NCBI RefSeq assembly: GCF_030272615.1
Contig: NC_081414.1
Span: 770,231,653-770,295,652, forward strand
Length of the DNA stretch: 64,000 nt
Reading direction: 5' to 3'
Origin: Cryptomeria japonica
Taxonomy: Eukaryota; Streptophyta; Pinopsida; Cupressales; Cupressaceae
Made by a program: the position numbers and the translations under genes. The notes beneath the pieces were generated by a model that saw nothing but the letters and a program-made list of their open reading frames with translations, searched no databases and had not been told where the DNA came from. Position 1 is the stretch's first letter, and each line of letters starts with the position of its first letter. This document shows positions 12,906 to 24,669 of the stretch, piece by piece.

Positions 12906-13088
12906 TGCCCTAGTCCTCCCTATTCTGGATTAGGATCAAGGTGCCCAAGGGGGTGCCAATCAAGGTTTTTGATGATTATGATGTGCATGAGCATAATCAT
13001 GTCTTGAATTAGGCCAAGGGGCACAAACACTCAGGTGAAGACTCAAATGTGATTGAAATTGCAAGGGGTTTAGTTTTAGGATGTTGCA
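12906..13088 (-). repeat. 5' LTR of gypsy copy A, outer part
   Basis: Bases 12906-12910 (TGCCC) are the right Copia-1 target duplication. From 12911 the sequence resumes the gypsy LTR: CTAGTCCTCCC matches CTATCCTACCC near 50003 in copy B. The end TTTTAGGATGTTGCA matches TTTTAGGACGCTACA at 59111 in copy C. The element boundary is therefore at 13088. Confidence 0.8.
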
Positions 13089-13489
13089 ATATGCATAGTA
13101 AAGTTGTTATATTAGTGTATATAAATATGTATACACAATTATATATGTGTGTAGTACATGTGCATATGTGTATACATGTATGGGTATATACACGTGTCCA
13201 TACACTATGTATGTATATGGTGATCTAGATACATATTTATTGAGAAAAATTTTGAGCTATTAGGAGCTCTTGTTTAGCTTTATGCTAGATTGTCTGAGGT
13301 TTTAGTGTTGTTTTTTACTTTTACTATTTGGTTGTTGGTTATGGACTTTCTCTCTATTGTTTTTTTTTGTTTTTTTACTTGGATTTGGGTTTTGAGTCCC
13401 TGTAAAACTCATTTTATCTTAATAAAAAACACATCCCTATCATACAAATAATTATACATTCAGTGACATGGAAGATATGTTAAATAATT
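13089..13489. other. Gap without genes; alternating TG/TA-rich stretch
   Basis: Flank of gypsy copy A. A purine-pyrimidine alternating stretch of TATGTG and CATATG words spans about 13100-13230. No coding or repeat family is recognised. Confidence 0.5.
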
Positions 13490-14350
13490 TGTTAGATACT
13501 TGATTAGTCCCAAAGACACTGAGAGAGGGGGGGGGGGGGGGTGAATCAATGTCTAATTGGTAATTGAAAGATTTAAACTTGTTTGCAAATTTATAACCTC
13601 AATTAATATATCAGTAAGCAAATAATAATGCAGTAAAGAAAAACAAAAGTATAACCATCAATGTACACCATAACACAGATATTTTTGGTGAGGAAACCCA
13701 GTAGGGGAAAAACCTCGGTGGGATTTGTGACCCACAATATTTACTCACTAGCCAATATGAATAAATATTACTTATACAATAAGGACCTGCACATGCAGGA
13801 AGGCCAACAACCTAGAGCTCATTGCTCAACAACAAAAATGGAGCCCCACTGACTACAAAATTGGATGATTAAATCCAATGACAATGTACTACTCAAAATT
13901 GCATCTGCAATGCTAGATTCAGTACCGGTTTAAGCTTTGTTAGATACCTCTGCAATAAACCTTGCTTTGCTCTTGTTCGCTCATAAAATAATTACATCAT
14001 GATGCATATACAGTTATTCACTCTCATATAGCGCTTGCATTCATTACCTAATTACATTCTTTTTTTACAAAATGACCTACAAGATCTCATCCATATATGA
14101 GTCTTTACAATACATCATGTCAGCTATACAAATAATATTATAATACAAAACAATATAATTTCCATGTTGGCTAGGAGTGCCGGTAAGATCTTCTGTCGGT
14201 GTAGGTTGGATGTCGGTGTGAATAACCTTGCAGTGTCTGTCGGTGCCGATAGATGATGTTTGTTTCCGGTGTAACCTGTGAACCATGTTACCAGTTGGTT
14301 GTCATCAATAACAACATCAACTATTGTCATATGAGTGTATTATGCCAAGA
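13490..14350 (-). mobile_element. Solo LTR of a Copia element (861 bp), TSD TAATT
   Basis: It starts TGTTAGATAC and ends ATGCCAAGA, a one-base decay of CCAACA. It is flanked by perfect TAATT at 13485-13489 and 14351-14355. It has the Copia LTR hallmarks of this window: the stem with G-run loop (13515-13553) and the GAGGAAACCC...AACCTCGGTGGG block (13686-13735). No internal sequence remains, so it arose by LTR-LTR recombination. Orientation is inferred from those motifs. Confidence 0.9.
13515..13553. other. LTR stem-loop, GACACTGA / TCAATGTC arms
   Basis: Eight-base arms with one mismatch enclose a run of about 16 G followed by GTGAA. It is equivalent to the stems at 5692, 43249, 47391, 53900 and 55768. 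Confidence 0.6.
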
Positions 14351-14355
14351 TAATT

Positions 14356-17300
14356 CTCATTTCTCATTTTAACATAATAATCATAAGAAAACATAACCAA
14401 TCACATAGAGAAAACTCATTATTTGTTCTAAATAATGCAATTGCTATATGCTCTATGCAGTGGGTGTGATGCTTTTTATCCCATCCATTCTTTACCAAGT
14501 AGCTAGACTCCTCTCCTTAACCATGTTCCCATCTTCAATTGGTCCTATGTCTACTTAAACTCATTCACAATTTAATAGGTCAACCCATCAAATCTAACTC
14601 AATACATGTGTACATGGTAATAGAAACAAAATCAATATCATCATTTTTTGTTTGAAATCTAATTACATCATTACTCTATCATTTAAATATTTCAAAATTA
14701 AATATATATCATTATTTTATTTGAATTTAACTAATTTAATATCTAAAATATTTTTAATATCATTATTTTATTTAAGAAAACGTTGGGATCATGTGACAAA
14801 CGTGAATTACCAATCATAATCCAAATAATTTTTTCTCATTATAGTTGCTGGACTATGGGAACCTTCTCTCATCACCAATTTTTGTATGCTCTTATCTCTT
14901 TTAGAAGTCCACTAGTTGAGTTGGAGCATTTTTTCTCTACTATTGATTTTTTGTGTCCTTTTCATTTTCTTTGTTTTCCTTTTTCCTATGTTTTATGTAT
15001 ACCACTTTGGATTTTATTGCCTATGTTGATAAGATCCTAATCTTAGGGGACTTGTTCCCTCAAGTTAGTGACATCTTGCCCATTTTTTTGTCTTTCTCTC
15101 AACTACTTCTCATTTATCGTGTCTATGAGAATAAGTTCATACTCACTCTAAACTATAGGCTAAATATATTGTAGTAAATTGTATCTGTTTTCAATTACAC
15201 ATTATATTTGGGACCTTTCTTTAGTGTTCTCTCTATTAGACCACTTCAAGCCTATTTCGGACCTATCCTACATGATTTTCATAATATGGTAATCTTGTGA
15301 CTAGATCCTATGTCTTCGGTATTGATACTAGACCACCACCTTATGTAGTCCCTGTTTGAGAGGACTAGTCTTCCTAGCGCTCTAGTATGAGTGGACTAGG
15401 ATGACCAACTAACTAGTACCTCTAAAAGGGACCCATATTCAAATGTGTGTAAGTATTAACCTCCATCATTTGTAATTTGATCCTTATATTTTTATTTGAC
15501 CATTGCATGTTGGTCTAAATTAGGAGATGCATTGTGAACCCCATATAAAGAATTTTTTTTATCATTGATAAGTTACAAGTCATAATCTATAAGAGCCTTT
15601 ATTATTTAGAAATCATATTAAAATCTAAGTATCTAGCCTATTAAGCATCAAGCTACAACAACCTATATCCAACTATGACTTCATAATTGATTTTCTTATG
15701 TTTGTAATGCTATTGCATCAACACTTGGAGTACTTTTAAAAAGACCATTGTGACACCACCATTATCAATCCTGAGGTATAATCTTGTCAATTCAATATTT
15801 TAATTATGATTTAGCACTTTTCCTCCCCCATAGTAAGTTTTTTTTATCAATCATGGATATTATGGACATAGAAACACCAACATGAGGTTTGAGATAGGAA
15901 ATCACATATACAATGCAACATTTTATTCTTTTTTTGTTTGTGTAAATATAGATTTGATAGTAGATAGGGATACATGAGTATATAGTAGATAGTGAAAAGT
16001 GGTCTCAAACTTTTTATAGGTATAAACCACTAAACTAGGGTGCTCCAACTTTCTTCAACCCTTTTTGGCTATTTTTTAGAGAGACAGACCTACATAACCT
16101 TCTAATTTAAATTTTAAATTTTCTTTTAATGACAACTACCTCAAAATGGGGTACCCTCCAAGCTCGTCCAACAATTTTTGCTCCAAATTGTAGTTATTTG
16201 TTCTTCTCTATCTCCTAATTCCAAAGATCTTCTACCACATTGATTTTAATACTAAAATTTATCATTTAACCTAGTTTATTTACACACATTTCACAATTTC
16301 AAATCCATTAAAAACCAAAAATGAGTCATAAAACCCTTAGTGTTGAACTCTTATGTGAGGACTATAACTAAACCTAGTCTTATGGTTCCTAATGTTATGC
16401 AATGGCACATTTGAAATCTTTATTTATGTTCCTCGACTAGGATATCAAATCCATACATATCAAAATTAAAGGAGATAACAACACTATGACATGATATTCC
16501 AATATGCCACAATTAAACTATATTTTATTACAAGAAAAAATTAAAACATCCTCTTTAGAGCTTCAAAATTCTTTGACTACAACTGACTTAACCATTTGAA
16601 ATTGCAAATCCCTAGATTTTTGAAATTCTTTACAATGGTAAACAAGTCCCTTATATAGAAAGGTGGGAGCATAAGCTCTATAATGAAGTCACATGACTTA
16701 TGTGAGTTTTTTGCATTTAATTTAACTTTTCATAGTCAATTAAAGACAAGTGGGACTAAGCCCATTACAATATATGTTTCCTCTTTCAAAAAACACTTAA
16801 ACTTACATTGCAATAGTGCCAAAAAATCCATGAATTAGACCACTTTACTATGAAACTACTGGAGAATTACTAAATATTTCAATAACATGTCATTTTCTTA
16901 ATTAGATCTTGATTGTAAAATCCCAATGATTGATTAAAATACAAAATTTGCATCTATCCAATGAAAGTTTTAACTATATTACAATCTACTCCTTGGATGG
17001 TCACTTGTGAGATGGAAATTGATTGACCTTATCCATGTGATCTATATATTCACCACATATCAATTTTCATGTTAACTCCAAAAATCTAATTATACCAAAT
17101 TCAAGCCTCAAAATCTTGTCAAGACTAGATTTCAAAATTTCTATGTGTTACCTTGCCATCTTCATTAATTGATTTAGAACTTGTTGATAATAGATAAATG
17201 CAACATGTGTGTCTATAATCTTTTCTCTTTGTTTACTGTAAGGACTAACGGTATTAGAGAATAATCTGGGAAAACTATTAAAAGACAAGGTCCATGTTAT

Positions 17301-18840
17301 TTGAGGTTAACCCCCTTGGTTACAATATATTTGTGTTCATTCAAATTATTGAAGCAAATGTTGTTTAGTGTTGTAAATGTCCAAGAATGATTTGATTCAA
17401 AATTATGTTTATTGTAGTTTTTGAAAGAAAAGTGTTCATAGAGTGAATCTCCTTCAACTGCTTATAATATATGAGTGATAATAAATAATGCATTAGAGTA
17501 AAGTTATATGACAACAAATTCCTTTAAATACCAAAGCATGGAAAAAAATTGCTCAAATGCATATGATATCTATCAAATTGCTTTAATAATTCACTATCTT
17601 TCCCTAACCTTTAACAATTCAATTCAATTTACTTAAGGAGGATAGAGCCCCATCTAGGAGGTTTGGAATTTGATTAGAAGCTAGATCTATCAAGGCTAGA
17701 TCTATTAGATTCCTCTCCTCCTTAATGTAATGGTTATTTAGGTCATTTAGTGGTTTTATTATCTTAATTTATCCCTCACCCTAATTTTTCCACGATTACA
17801 CAACACAATAGAAAATTATTATTGAATTCATCTTGTGCCCATGGATATTGAGCCAAGTCGATCATCTTCCTTCCAATGTAATAGTGGAATAGGCATAAGA
17901 TTCTTAGTTTGTATGCAAAAACTAGTGAACCCTATTTCACCACCTTACATTTTGGAGAACCCGATCTGTCTTATTCCCATATTTGATTTGGATGTCTAGA
18001 TTTGATTTGTTTTACATTTTATGCATTTAGAGATTCAAGTTTTAATCATTCTATGCAATGTTTAAATGCTCAACTTGATAAAAAAATTCTATTGTTTAGA
18101 CACTCCCTTTATGTATAAGTTTTATGACCTTAAGTCCTACATCTAATATCCTTGTAAGAAGAAGTTATAGACTTATGGCCTCCCTAAAGGATGTAGATCC
18201 CAAGTCAATTAACAATTTTTAATGGAAACTTGGGTGAAATCTTTATATCTCCACATGAAATTCCTAAAATTGTTGACAAACATTCTTCTCATTAAAATAT
18301 AAATAAAAACCCTACAAAATCATATCAATTTTATATCAAAAATGCATCATATATTAATACATTATTATTTTAAAATATTCAGCAAAAATGAACCCAAAAT
18401 TAAATGAACATTGAAATCGGCATACCAAATATCCTTGTGCTTTCATATCTTCCAATCAAAATCATCATATGTGGTTACTTAAGAAATGACTATAAAACCC
18501 TTAAGATACACCAAATATCTATTACAATATATTACTAATGTATGAAAAGTATTAATATCTTGATGTATCCTAAGAATTGAATAGCCACTACCATTATTTA
18601 TGTTGACTCTTCTATTTTTTAATCTTTATTAGCCATAAGCTATATTTGCTGGAAAAACCTGCAGGAAACATCATGTCTCATGTCTCACATCGATTTCCAG
18701 TGGTCGCTTTTCTAATTTACCAAGAAGTATAGCGTTTGATTGAAAAGTGATGAAAAGACATTTAAATTAAATCTAAGGACTAGTTTTTAGCATCTTTGAT
18801 GCTTCTAGATTGACCGTCTAAGTATGTGGGAAATAAAGTG
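14356..18840. other. 4.5-kb stretch without recognisable genes
   Basis: AT-rich sequence on both strands. Open frames here are short (94 codons or less), lack motifs and are best explained by chance; a pair at 14783-15174 is hydrophobic and overlapping. No terminal repeats, target duplications or coding homologies are seen. Confidence 0.55.
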
Positions 18841-18853
18841 AAATGAAACAGTT

Positions 18854-18905
18854 TGGGCTCTGAACCCTAAATGGATTTTGCTCTAACCCTAAGCCATTCG
18901 CCCAA
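18854..18905 (+). promoter_or_regulatory. Site II plus telo-box cluster: candidate host promoter
   Basis: TGGGCT (18854-18859) is followed by AACCCTAA (18863-18870), TAACCCTAA (18884-18892) and an inverted TTGGGC (18900-18905). Site II elements next to telo-boxes are known from promoters of plant ribosomal-protein and mitochondrial housekeeping genes. The cluster sits 50-100 bases before an ATG at 18954. The clustering is seen; promoter function is inferred. Confidence 0.45.
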
Positions 18906-18953
18906 CAGGTTTTTTTTATTCACCGTCTTCTCCAAGTCCTCCCTTGCTGAATT

Positions 18954-19107
18954 ATGGTGGCACAACAGATGGGAGGGATGGAAAAGGCTATTGTATTCTG
19001 AAGCCATACACCTTTAATTACTTTATCTATTTTCACTAATTTTGTATACTATTTTCTTTTCTTATCATTTTTCTTTCTTCGGATATGGTGGCTAAGGTAA
19101 CTAATAC
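18954..19107 (+). CDS. Possible small first exon(s) of an unidentified host gene
   Basis: ATG at 18954 opens MVAQQMGGMEKAIVF and then stops (18999-19001). A GT at 18993 could act as a splice donor after MEKAI. A second ATG at 19085 reads MVAK followed by the donor-like AAG|GTAACT, and without splicing it reads on to a stop after 22 codons. Both follow a site II/telo-box cluster. I do not recognise the protein and see no clear downstream exons before the AT-rich DNA at 19.5 kb. It could be a promoter relic or the 5' end of a truncated gene. Confidence 0.22.
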
Positions 19108-20268
19108 AACCATTCGTTGTCTGGTAAAGATTGTAACTGGTGGTGTTTCTTAGGGTGTTAAGAAAATAGCGGTGCTCCACCATTGAGGTTTGACTCGTGA
19201 ATAGAAGATTGGACCATGCTAAATATTGGGTAAAGGCATGGATTGCCTCAAGCTAACTTCGAATACATGGGGTTTTAGATCTTCTACTGCTTTCATATGG
19301 TTACACTGTTCTATCTTTCAGAGTTTCCTGTTCTTTGGGTTTAAGCTTGGTGGTGTCTCTTAACTTCGTCTATTTGTATTTTTAGTTTAAAACCCTGCTC
19401 ATTCATTTATTTTATGATAGCTTTTGCTATATTCAGGTCAAAAGGAGGAGAAGAGTAGTAACCAATTAGTGTATATATAGGTGGGAAAATATGTGTGAGT
19501 TCTTATTTGGCTCTTCTAGTTCTCAAGCCTTTAAAATTCCAGTGAGAGAATGCTATTACCAGTTTGTGAATTTTAGGATTGTTGTTTATATATTTTAAAA
19601 TTAATCTTCATTTTGTTTCTTATGTTTTAATCAATATTTTTTATTTATTTATTAAAAAAAAACAATTCAACTATAGCTTCAATAGATTTAACTAAAGATA
19701 TATTGAATTCATATGGAAAACAAATCTACTGAAGTGAACAAAAGGAAACGAGTAAAGAAATTAGTATATTGTAAAAGTGATTTTCATTCTCATTTTCTCA
19801 ATGTTTAGATTAAGTCTATATAGAATTCTTATTGATAGTAAATGAATACAATATGTAAATTGTGAAGAAATTAATACATTTGAAAATTCTTAAGAAAAGA
19901 TAATTTGTTGTGATTACTCTCATGACAAAATATAGATGTGAGTCAAACAAAAGGAAATATAAATTATGGAGGTAATTGGATATTGATAAAATTAATTTCA
20001 AATCATAAAAGAGAGGCAAATGAAGCACTTTTACAAGTGAACCAAGATAAAAAACCTAAGCTACAACCAAAAGCAAGTAGTAATAATATAAAATTAAGTA
20101 ATAATATTTTTTAATATTTAACAATTTTTTAGTTAATGGTTTTAAGTTTAGAAGTACTTAAATTTTTAGAGATGATAATTTTAATTTTTTTTTTGCCCAA
20201 ATGAAAAATGTGGAGGTGAGATATAAGTTGAATATGAGAAAATCTATATTAAAAATTAAAATTTAAAG
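19108..20268. other. Gap without recognisable genes
   Basis: TATA-like GTATATATAGG occurs near 19470, and the sequence becomes very AT-rich after 19600. Nothing else is supported. Confidence 0.5.
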
Positions 20269-20284
20269 AAAAATATTAAATATT
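20269..20284. repeat. Target-site duplication of the LINE, 3' side
   Basis: AAAAATATTAAATATT here is repeated exactly at 26248-26263. Sixteen bases is normal for target-primed insertion. The AT-rich setting weakens the match somewhat, but both copies sit exactly at the element ends. Confidence 0.75.
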
Positions 20285-20490
20285 TTTTGTATTGATTATA
20301 AAGTGATCAAAAATGGATTACAATGAAGAAATCCATAGTATCAAAAAGGGGACAAGGCCCCAATGGAAATACAGCTCATAAGAGCAAAACGAAAGGAGTA
20401 TCTAGAGTTAATAACAGTAAGCAAAAAAAGGTGCCCAATAAACCACTAATGGAGGTGTCCATCAGTGATATCGACCCAGGTGGTCCAGCC

Positions 20491-22050
20491 CTATTCTCCT
20501 TCCATCCATGCAACTTTTTTCTTATTTGGAATTTCCGGAAGCATGGCTAAGATGTCTTTCTTGGAGTTTCTGTTTCTCTTGATTTCTTTGCTCCCTTTAT
20601 CCAAAGTCTTCTCAAACACTTTAAGGTTATCCAGGTTTCTCCTCCATTCATGTCCATTCTTGAGTTCGAAAGCAAAAAAGGTGGCATGTCCGTCCTGAAG
20701 AAATCTACGAAGTTTCTTATGATCCATCATCATAGTGGTGTGCACCTGCAAGGAAATTTTTTAAGATGTGAGTTTAAGAAAAAACTCAGTAAGAACCCGG
20801 GGAGTGTCTTGGAATTTCTCTTCATTTCTGCATTTCCAGATCTGCCATAATATGTTAGAAGATAAAATATTCCAAAAAATATTAGAATCAGCTTTGAGAC
20901 CTTTAATATAACCAGTAACAATTTCAATAATGGAAACATGAGTAGGGTAGTATATGCCAAAAAGATTCCAAATATTTCTAGCAAAAGAACAATCAAAGAA
21001 GATATGTCTACTAGTTTCCGGAAGATTACAAATTTTGCAAAGATTATTATCATGGTTATTTCTCTGAATAGGAAGTCTGTCAAGAATAAAGAGCCATTTA
21101 AAGCATTTAATTTTGGGTTCCACCCAACCTTTCCAAAGAATAACGAAAAACTTCTTCCAAGAAGAAACATCCAGCGAGGAGTACCAGATTTTGTTAATAT
21201 GGCCACGGATGGAATCATCATATGCAAGAATTTTGTAAATGTTATTAGCTTTAATCTTGGATAGGATGGTCCCATCCGGCCATTTGCATTGTAAGTACCT
21301 TTGAGAATCAACATGGCAGGTAGGAGGGAGATTTTGCGTTGCTTTAAGAATCATGTTATAAGTTTTTTTCTGAGAGTTTGGGAGACTAAAAGTATTTTTT
21401 AGTTCCTCCCATCTAATTAAATTATCATGTTCAAAAATGTCAATAAAGCTAATGATACCTTTGCTGGCCCAATGTTTGGCAAAACAGCCCTGAAGAAGAG
21501 CAAGGGGTTTCCCTGAAAGTTTAAGATTCCACCAGATGGACCTTTCACCATAAATTTGAGTATCATCATGAAAGCCCTTGTTAACAATAAATGGTCTAAC
21601 AATATTCCAGGCTTTCCAGATAGATTTAAAAACTTCTGACCCTTGAATTGAAATGGGGAAGTTACCAATGACTAAATCATTAAAGGGCATGTTATTCCAG
21701 AATTTAGCCTTAGTAGGAAAGCCTCTCTCAATATTATTCCTAACAAGAATCTTCCATGGGGCATCTCCATTCATGGAGTGAAAGATCCATTTTGCGGCCA
21801 GGGATATACCCTGGATCCTAAGGTCTTTCAGTCCCAGCCCTCCAGTAAGTTTATCAGTACAACACCATTTCCACTGGATAGAGTGCATTTTTTTTTTTCC
21901 TTGACCATCAAACCATAAAAAAATCTCTAATAGCCTTCTGAATCTCAAAAATTTGGTAATTACTAAACATCCACGCAGAGGAGTAATAAATGTTGTAAGA
22001 GGATAAGATTTTTTGGCAGACCTGAAGTCTACCAGCAAAGGAAATAGCAC
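20491..22050 (-). pseudogene. LINE ORF2, C-terminal third (zf-RVT and tail)
   Basis: This continues ORF2 after a frameshift near 21905-21950, next to short A/T runs. It reads GLGLKDLRIQG and then a thumb/connection region. The reverse-transcriptase zinc-binding block (zf-RVT) follows, with KCFKWLFILDRLPIQ, NLCKICNLPETSRHIFFDC and ARNIWNLFG. A TAA at 20761-20763 interrupts the frame, but the same frame continues open to 20491 with VHTTMMMDHKKLRRFLQDG. The original protein therefore probably ended beyond the TAA. ORF2 in total is about 1,330 codons, the usual size for plant L1-like elements. Confidence 0.85.
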
Positions 22051-24001
22051 AGTTATGCCACATATTCAATTTTTTAGTGATTTTACCTTTGACCCAAAGC
22101 CACATGTCCTTCAATGAGGGATTTATGGCAAAGGGGATGCCAAGATATTTCACAATCTTTTGGGGACCTCCCCATTGGAATTCATAATTTTTAAACCATT
22201 CAGGGGGGTGTTCATTCCATCCCAGACAGATGGACTTAGAATGCGAAATCTTAGCTCCAAAAATTTTACAGAATATCTTTAACTTGGATTGCAGATTTTC
22301 AAAGTTATCAGCAGTATTTTTAAAGAAAATAGCCGTGTCATCAGCAAATTCGCTGTTGATGAGCTCCTCATTGTTGGGGAGAGATATACCTTGGACAGTA
22401 GGGGAAAGTGTATTATCTCTAAGAAGATAAAATAGAGCATCAGAAGCAATGGCGAAGAGAGCAGGGGCCAAAGGGCAGCCTTGCCATATGGACCTTCCCA
22501 AGGGAAAGGTATCAGACAGGGAGCCATTAATGTCAATTTGGGTGCAAGCATCCTGGAGAAGCATACTGACAGCCTTGCAGAAGAAGGGAGGAAAACCAAA
22601 AGCTTCAAGCATCATGTGAATGAAGCTCCATTCAATCCTGTCGTATGCTTTTTCGAAGTCAAGGAGTAACATGCCCGAGTTCTAACTGGACTGAGAAGCC
22701 CAGTTCATGGCTTCCCAGCTAGTAAGGACATTTTCTAAGATATACCTACCTTTAATAAAACCAGTTTGGGTAGAGCATATGAATTTAGTAAGAATTCCAG
22801 CAAGTCTAGTGGCCAGAATCTTGGCAAAGATCTTATAGGAAACATTAAGGAGCGTAATCGGTCTCCAATTTTTGATGAGAGCTTTATCTCCATCCTTGGG
22901 GATAAGCTTAATAATGCCTTTGTTGATAGATGGACCAAGAGATCCCTGAGCCAAAGCTTCATTGTAGATTTCGAGGAGGTCTTTGGCAATCCAGTGTTGA
23001 TTAGCTTTGTAGAATTCAATGGGGAGGCCATCAGGGCCAGGAGTTTTATCATTTTTGAGGGAATTAATGGCATTGTTGATATCCCCTAAAGTGATATCCT
23101 CTGCAAGACAAAGCGCATCTTCAGAGGAGACCACCTTAGGGATAAGAATTCTGCATTGATCTCTGAGGTAGGCGGCTTCCCTCATATCTTCAGAAGAGAA
23201 GAGCTTATGGTAGAATTGAGCAAAAGTGTACTTGATCATACCAATGTCCGAAATTTCATGGTTCTCATGGATGATCTTTTCAATAGTTTCATTATAATGT
23301 TTGTGTTTGATAAGGTTGAAAAAGAACTTGGAACCATGGTCACCATATTGGAGCCAGTGTGTCCGAGATCTAACCTTAGCACCTCTGGTTTTAGTCACAA
23401 GGTGTCTTCTGAGGGCGTCTTTAGCTTTCATAACCTGAGAAGTACAGATAAGGTCAGTGATATTAGTTTGGTTATTCACTTCTGCCTTAGTTAGTTCAGC
23501 CGAGAGAGCTTTCTCAGTGAATCGAAAGTCCTTTGCTTTCTTTTGACCAATGGTCTTGAGCAAATTTTGCCAGGCAGGGATGTTCCTATTCCAAATGTCC
23601 CTCTTTAAATCCTTCAGAAAATTGGTCTTATTAATGATGTTAATAATGTGGATGGCAGCAAGAAGATCAGTATCTTTAAGAAGGCTAACATTAAGGAGAA
23701 ATTTGGAATTAGCAGTGTTGGGTCTAAACGGGGCCCTGTTGAAGGTAAAAGATGCAGTGATGGGGTGATGATCCGACAGAGTGGAGGGAGTAACAAGAAC
23801 GGAGTTACCAAGATCATTAGGGAGGAAGGAGAAAAGATTTCTGTTGGCATAAAAGCGGTCGAGACGGGAGTAAATTCTATCATTCCCCTGTTGATGATTG
23901 CACCAAGTATACCAAGGCCCGGGATTATTGTTTTTATTGCCAGCAAGAGGGTCATAAAGTTGCAGAGAGTTTTTCATCTTAAACCAATGTGATTTTTCCA
24001 T
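21908..24001 (-). pseudogene. LINE ORF2, endonuclease end and reverse transcriptase
   Basis: This is in the same frame as the endonuclease part upstream. SDHHPITASF near 23765 carries the last catalytic His of the APE-type endonuclease. Reverse transcriptase motifs follow: NDKTPGPDGLPIEFYK, NWRPITLLNVSYKI and QTGFIKGRYILENV. After an in-frame TAG (22682-22684) come LLLDFEKAYDRIEWSF, RSIWQGCPLAPALF and SEFADDTAIFF, where FADD stands for the YADD catalytic pair. It would nick the target and copy the element RNA in place. Without the two TAG codons the frame would be open. Confidence 0.92.
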
Positions 24002-24040
24002 ATCTTTCCAAGCAAAAGGGAGGCCCCCACCTTTGTCGTC

Positions 24041-24478
24041 CTAGTGTTCAACCATGTTGAAATCTCCAGCAATGACCCAAGGAATGCAGGGGAGGGAAGT
24101 CATCCATTCCCAAAGGGAACTTCTTTCTTTAGGATCATTCAAAGCATAAATAGAGCAAATGCCAAATTCATAGTTATTGTAGTTGAGAGTGACCCAGACC
24201 ACTCTATTACACGGGGAGATCCCACGGTTAGTTATAAATCTTTCCAATTTAGGATTAATAAGTAAAGCAACACCCCCTTTGCCTTTCTGGTGGTAGGTGT
24301 AAATTTTTATCGCATCTTTCCAAAGAAAGTTTAAATTGGATTCAAGAATGAAACCAGTAGCCTTAACTTCTTGTAACATAAGGAAATCTAGTTTATGACA
24401 AGATTGAAGGAAGTTCTTAATGACATATTTCCTATCGGGGAACTCTAATCCCCGCACATTCCAGGAGACACAGTTCAT
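24041..24478 (-). pseudogene. LINE ORF2 start: APE-type endonuclease
   Basis: ATG at 24476-24478 begins MNCVSWNVRGLEFPDRK, carrying the first catalytic Asn. MLQEVKATGF carries the Glu and AGDFNMVEH the Asp-Asn pair. The frame then meets TAG (24041-24043) where the next codons read DDKGGG, consistent with a Gln codon turned into a stop. Its ATG overlaps the stop of the short AT-hook frame upstream in ATGA (24475-24478), which suggests termination-reinitiation. Confidence 0.9.
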
Positions 24479-24669
24479 GAGGAAACATTTTGGTGAGGGA
24501 TGCGCAGTTCAAATGAGACCATATTCGGGTTCATCACAATAGCAGAGATTCCTTCATCAGTTTTATTAGCACTTTTGTTTTTGGAACCTGGGGGTCTCCC
24601 TCTTCGTTTAGACAACGGGAGCCCTGTTTTAAATTCATCTTCACAATCAGAGGTACTGTCGAATTCCAT
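24475..24669 (-). CDS. AT-hook-like C-terminal segment of LINE ORF1
   Basis: This 64-codon frame has an acidic start and then SKRRGRPPGSKNKSANK, a good match to the AT-hook core (GRP flanked by basic residues) that binds the minor groove of AT-rich DNA. It is offset by one frame from the upstream ORF1. It is most likely the natural C-terminus of ORF1, separated by a frameshift near 24670. It could instead be a separate small frame. The stop overlaps the ORF2 start by one base. The 16-base target site of this copy is entirely A/T, which makes an AT-binding module suggestive. Confidence 0.6.
   Translation of the reverse strand: MEFDSTSDCEDEFKTGLPLSKRRGRPPGSKNKSANKTDEGISAIVMNPNMVSFELRIPHQNVSS

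Larger units (their letters stand above)
1..13088 (-). mobile_element. Ty3/gypsy-like retrotransposon copy A, split by Copia-1
   Basis: The element runs right to left. It consists of a 5' LTR (12911-13088 plus about 4659-5655), an AT-rich leader, and a decayed gag-protease region reaching the left edge. Position 1 aligns with 59700 of copy C, about 590 bases before that copy's 3' LTR, so the 3' LTR of copy A lies just outside the window. Rejoining the two LTR pieces across Copia-1 gives about 1175 bases, against 1201 and 1188 in copies B and C. This supports the nested-insertion reading. No reverse transcriptase or integrase is visible in the interior. Confidence 0.85.

Noticed and set aside
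14783-15174. Two overlapping hydrophobic frames as a small membrane protein
   Set aside because: Low-complexity T-rich DNA gives Phe/Leu/Ser-rich frames by chance. No motif or context supports a gene.
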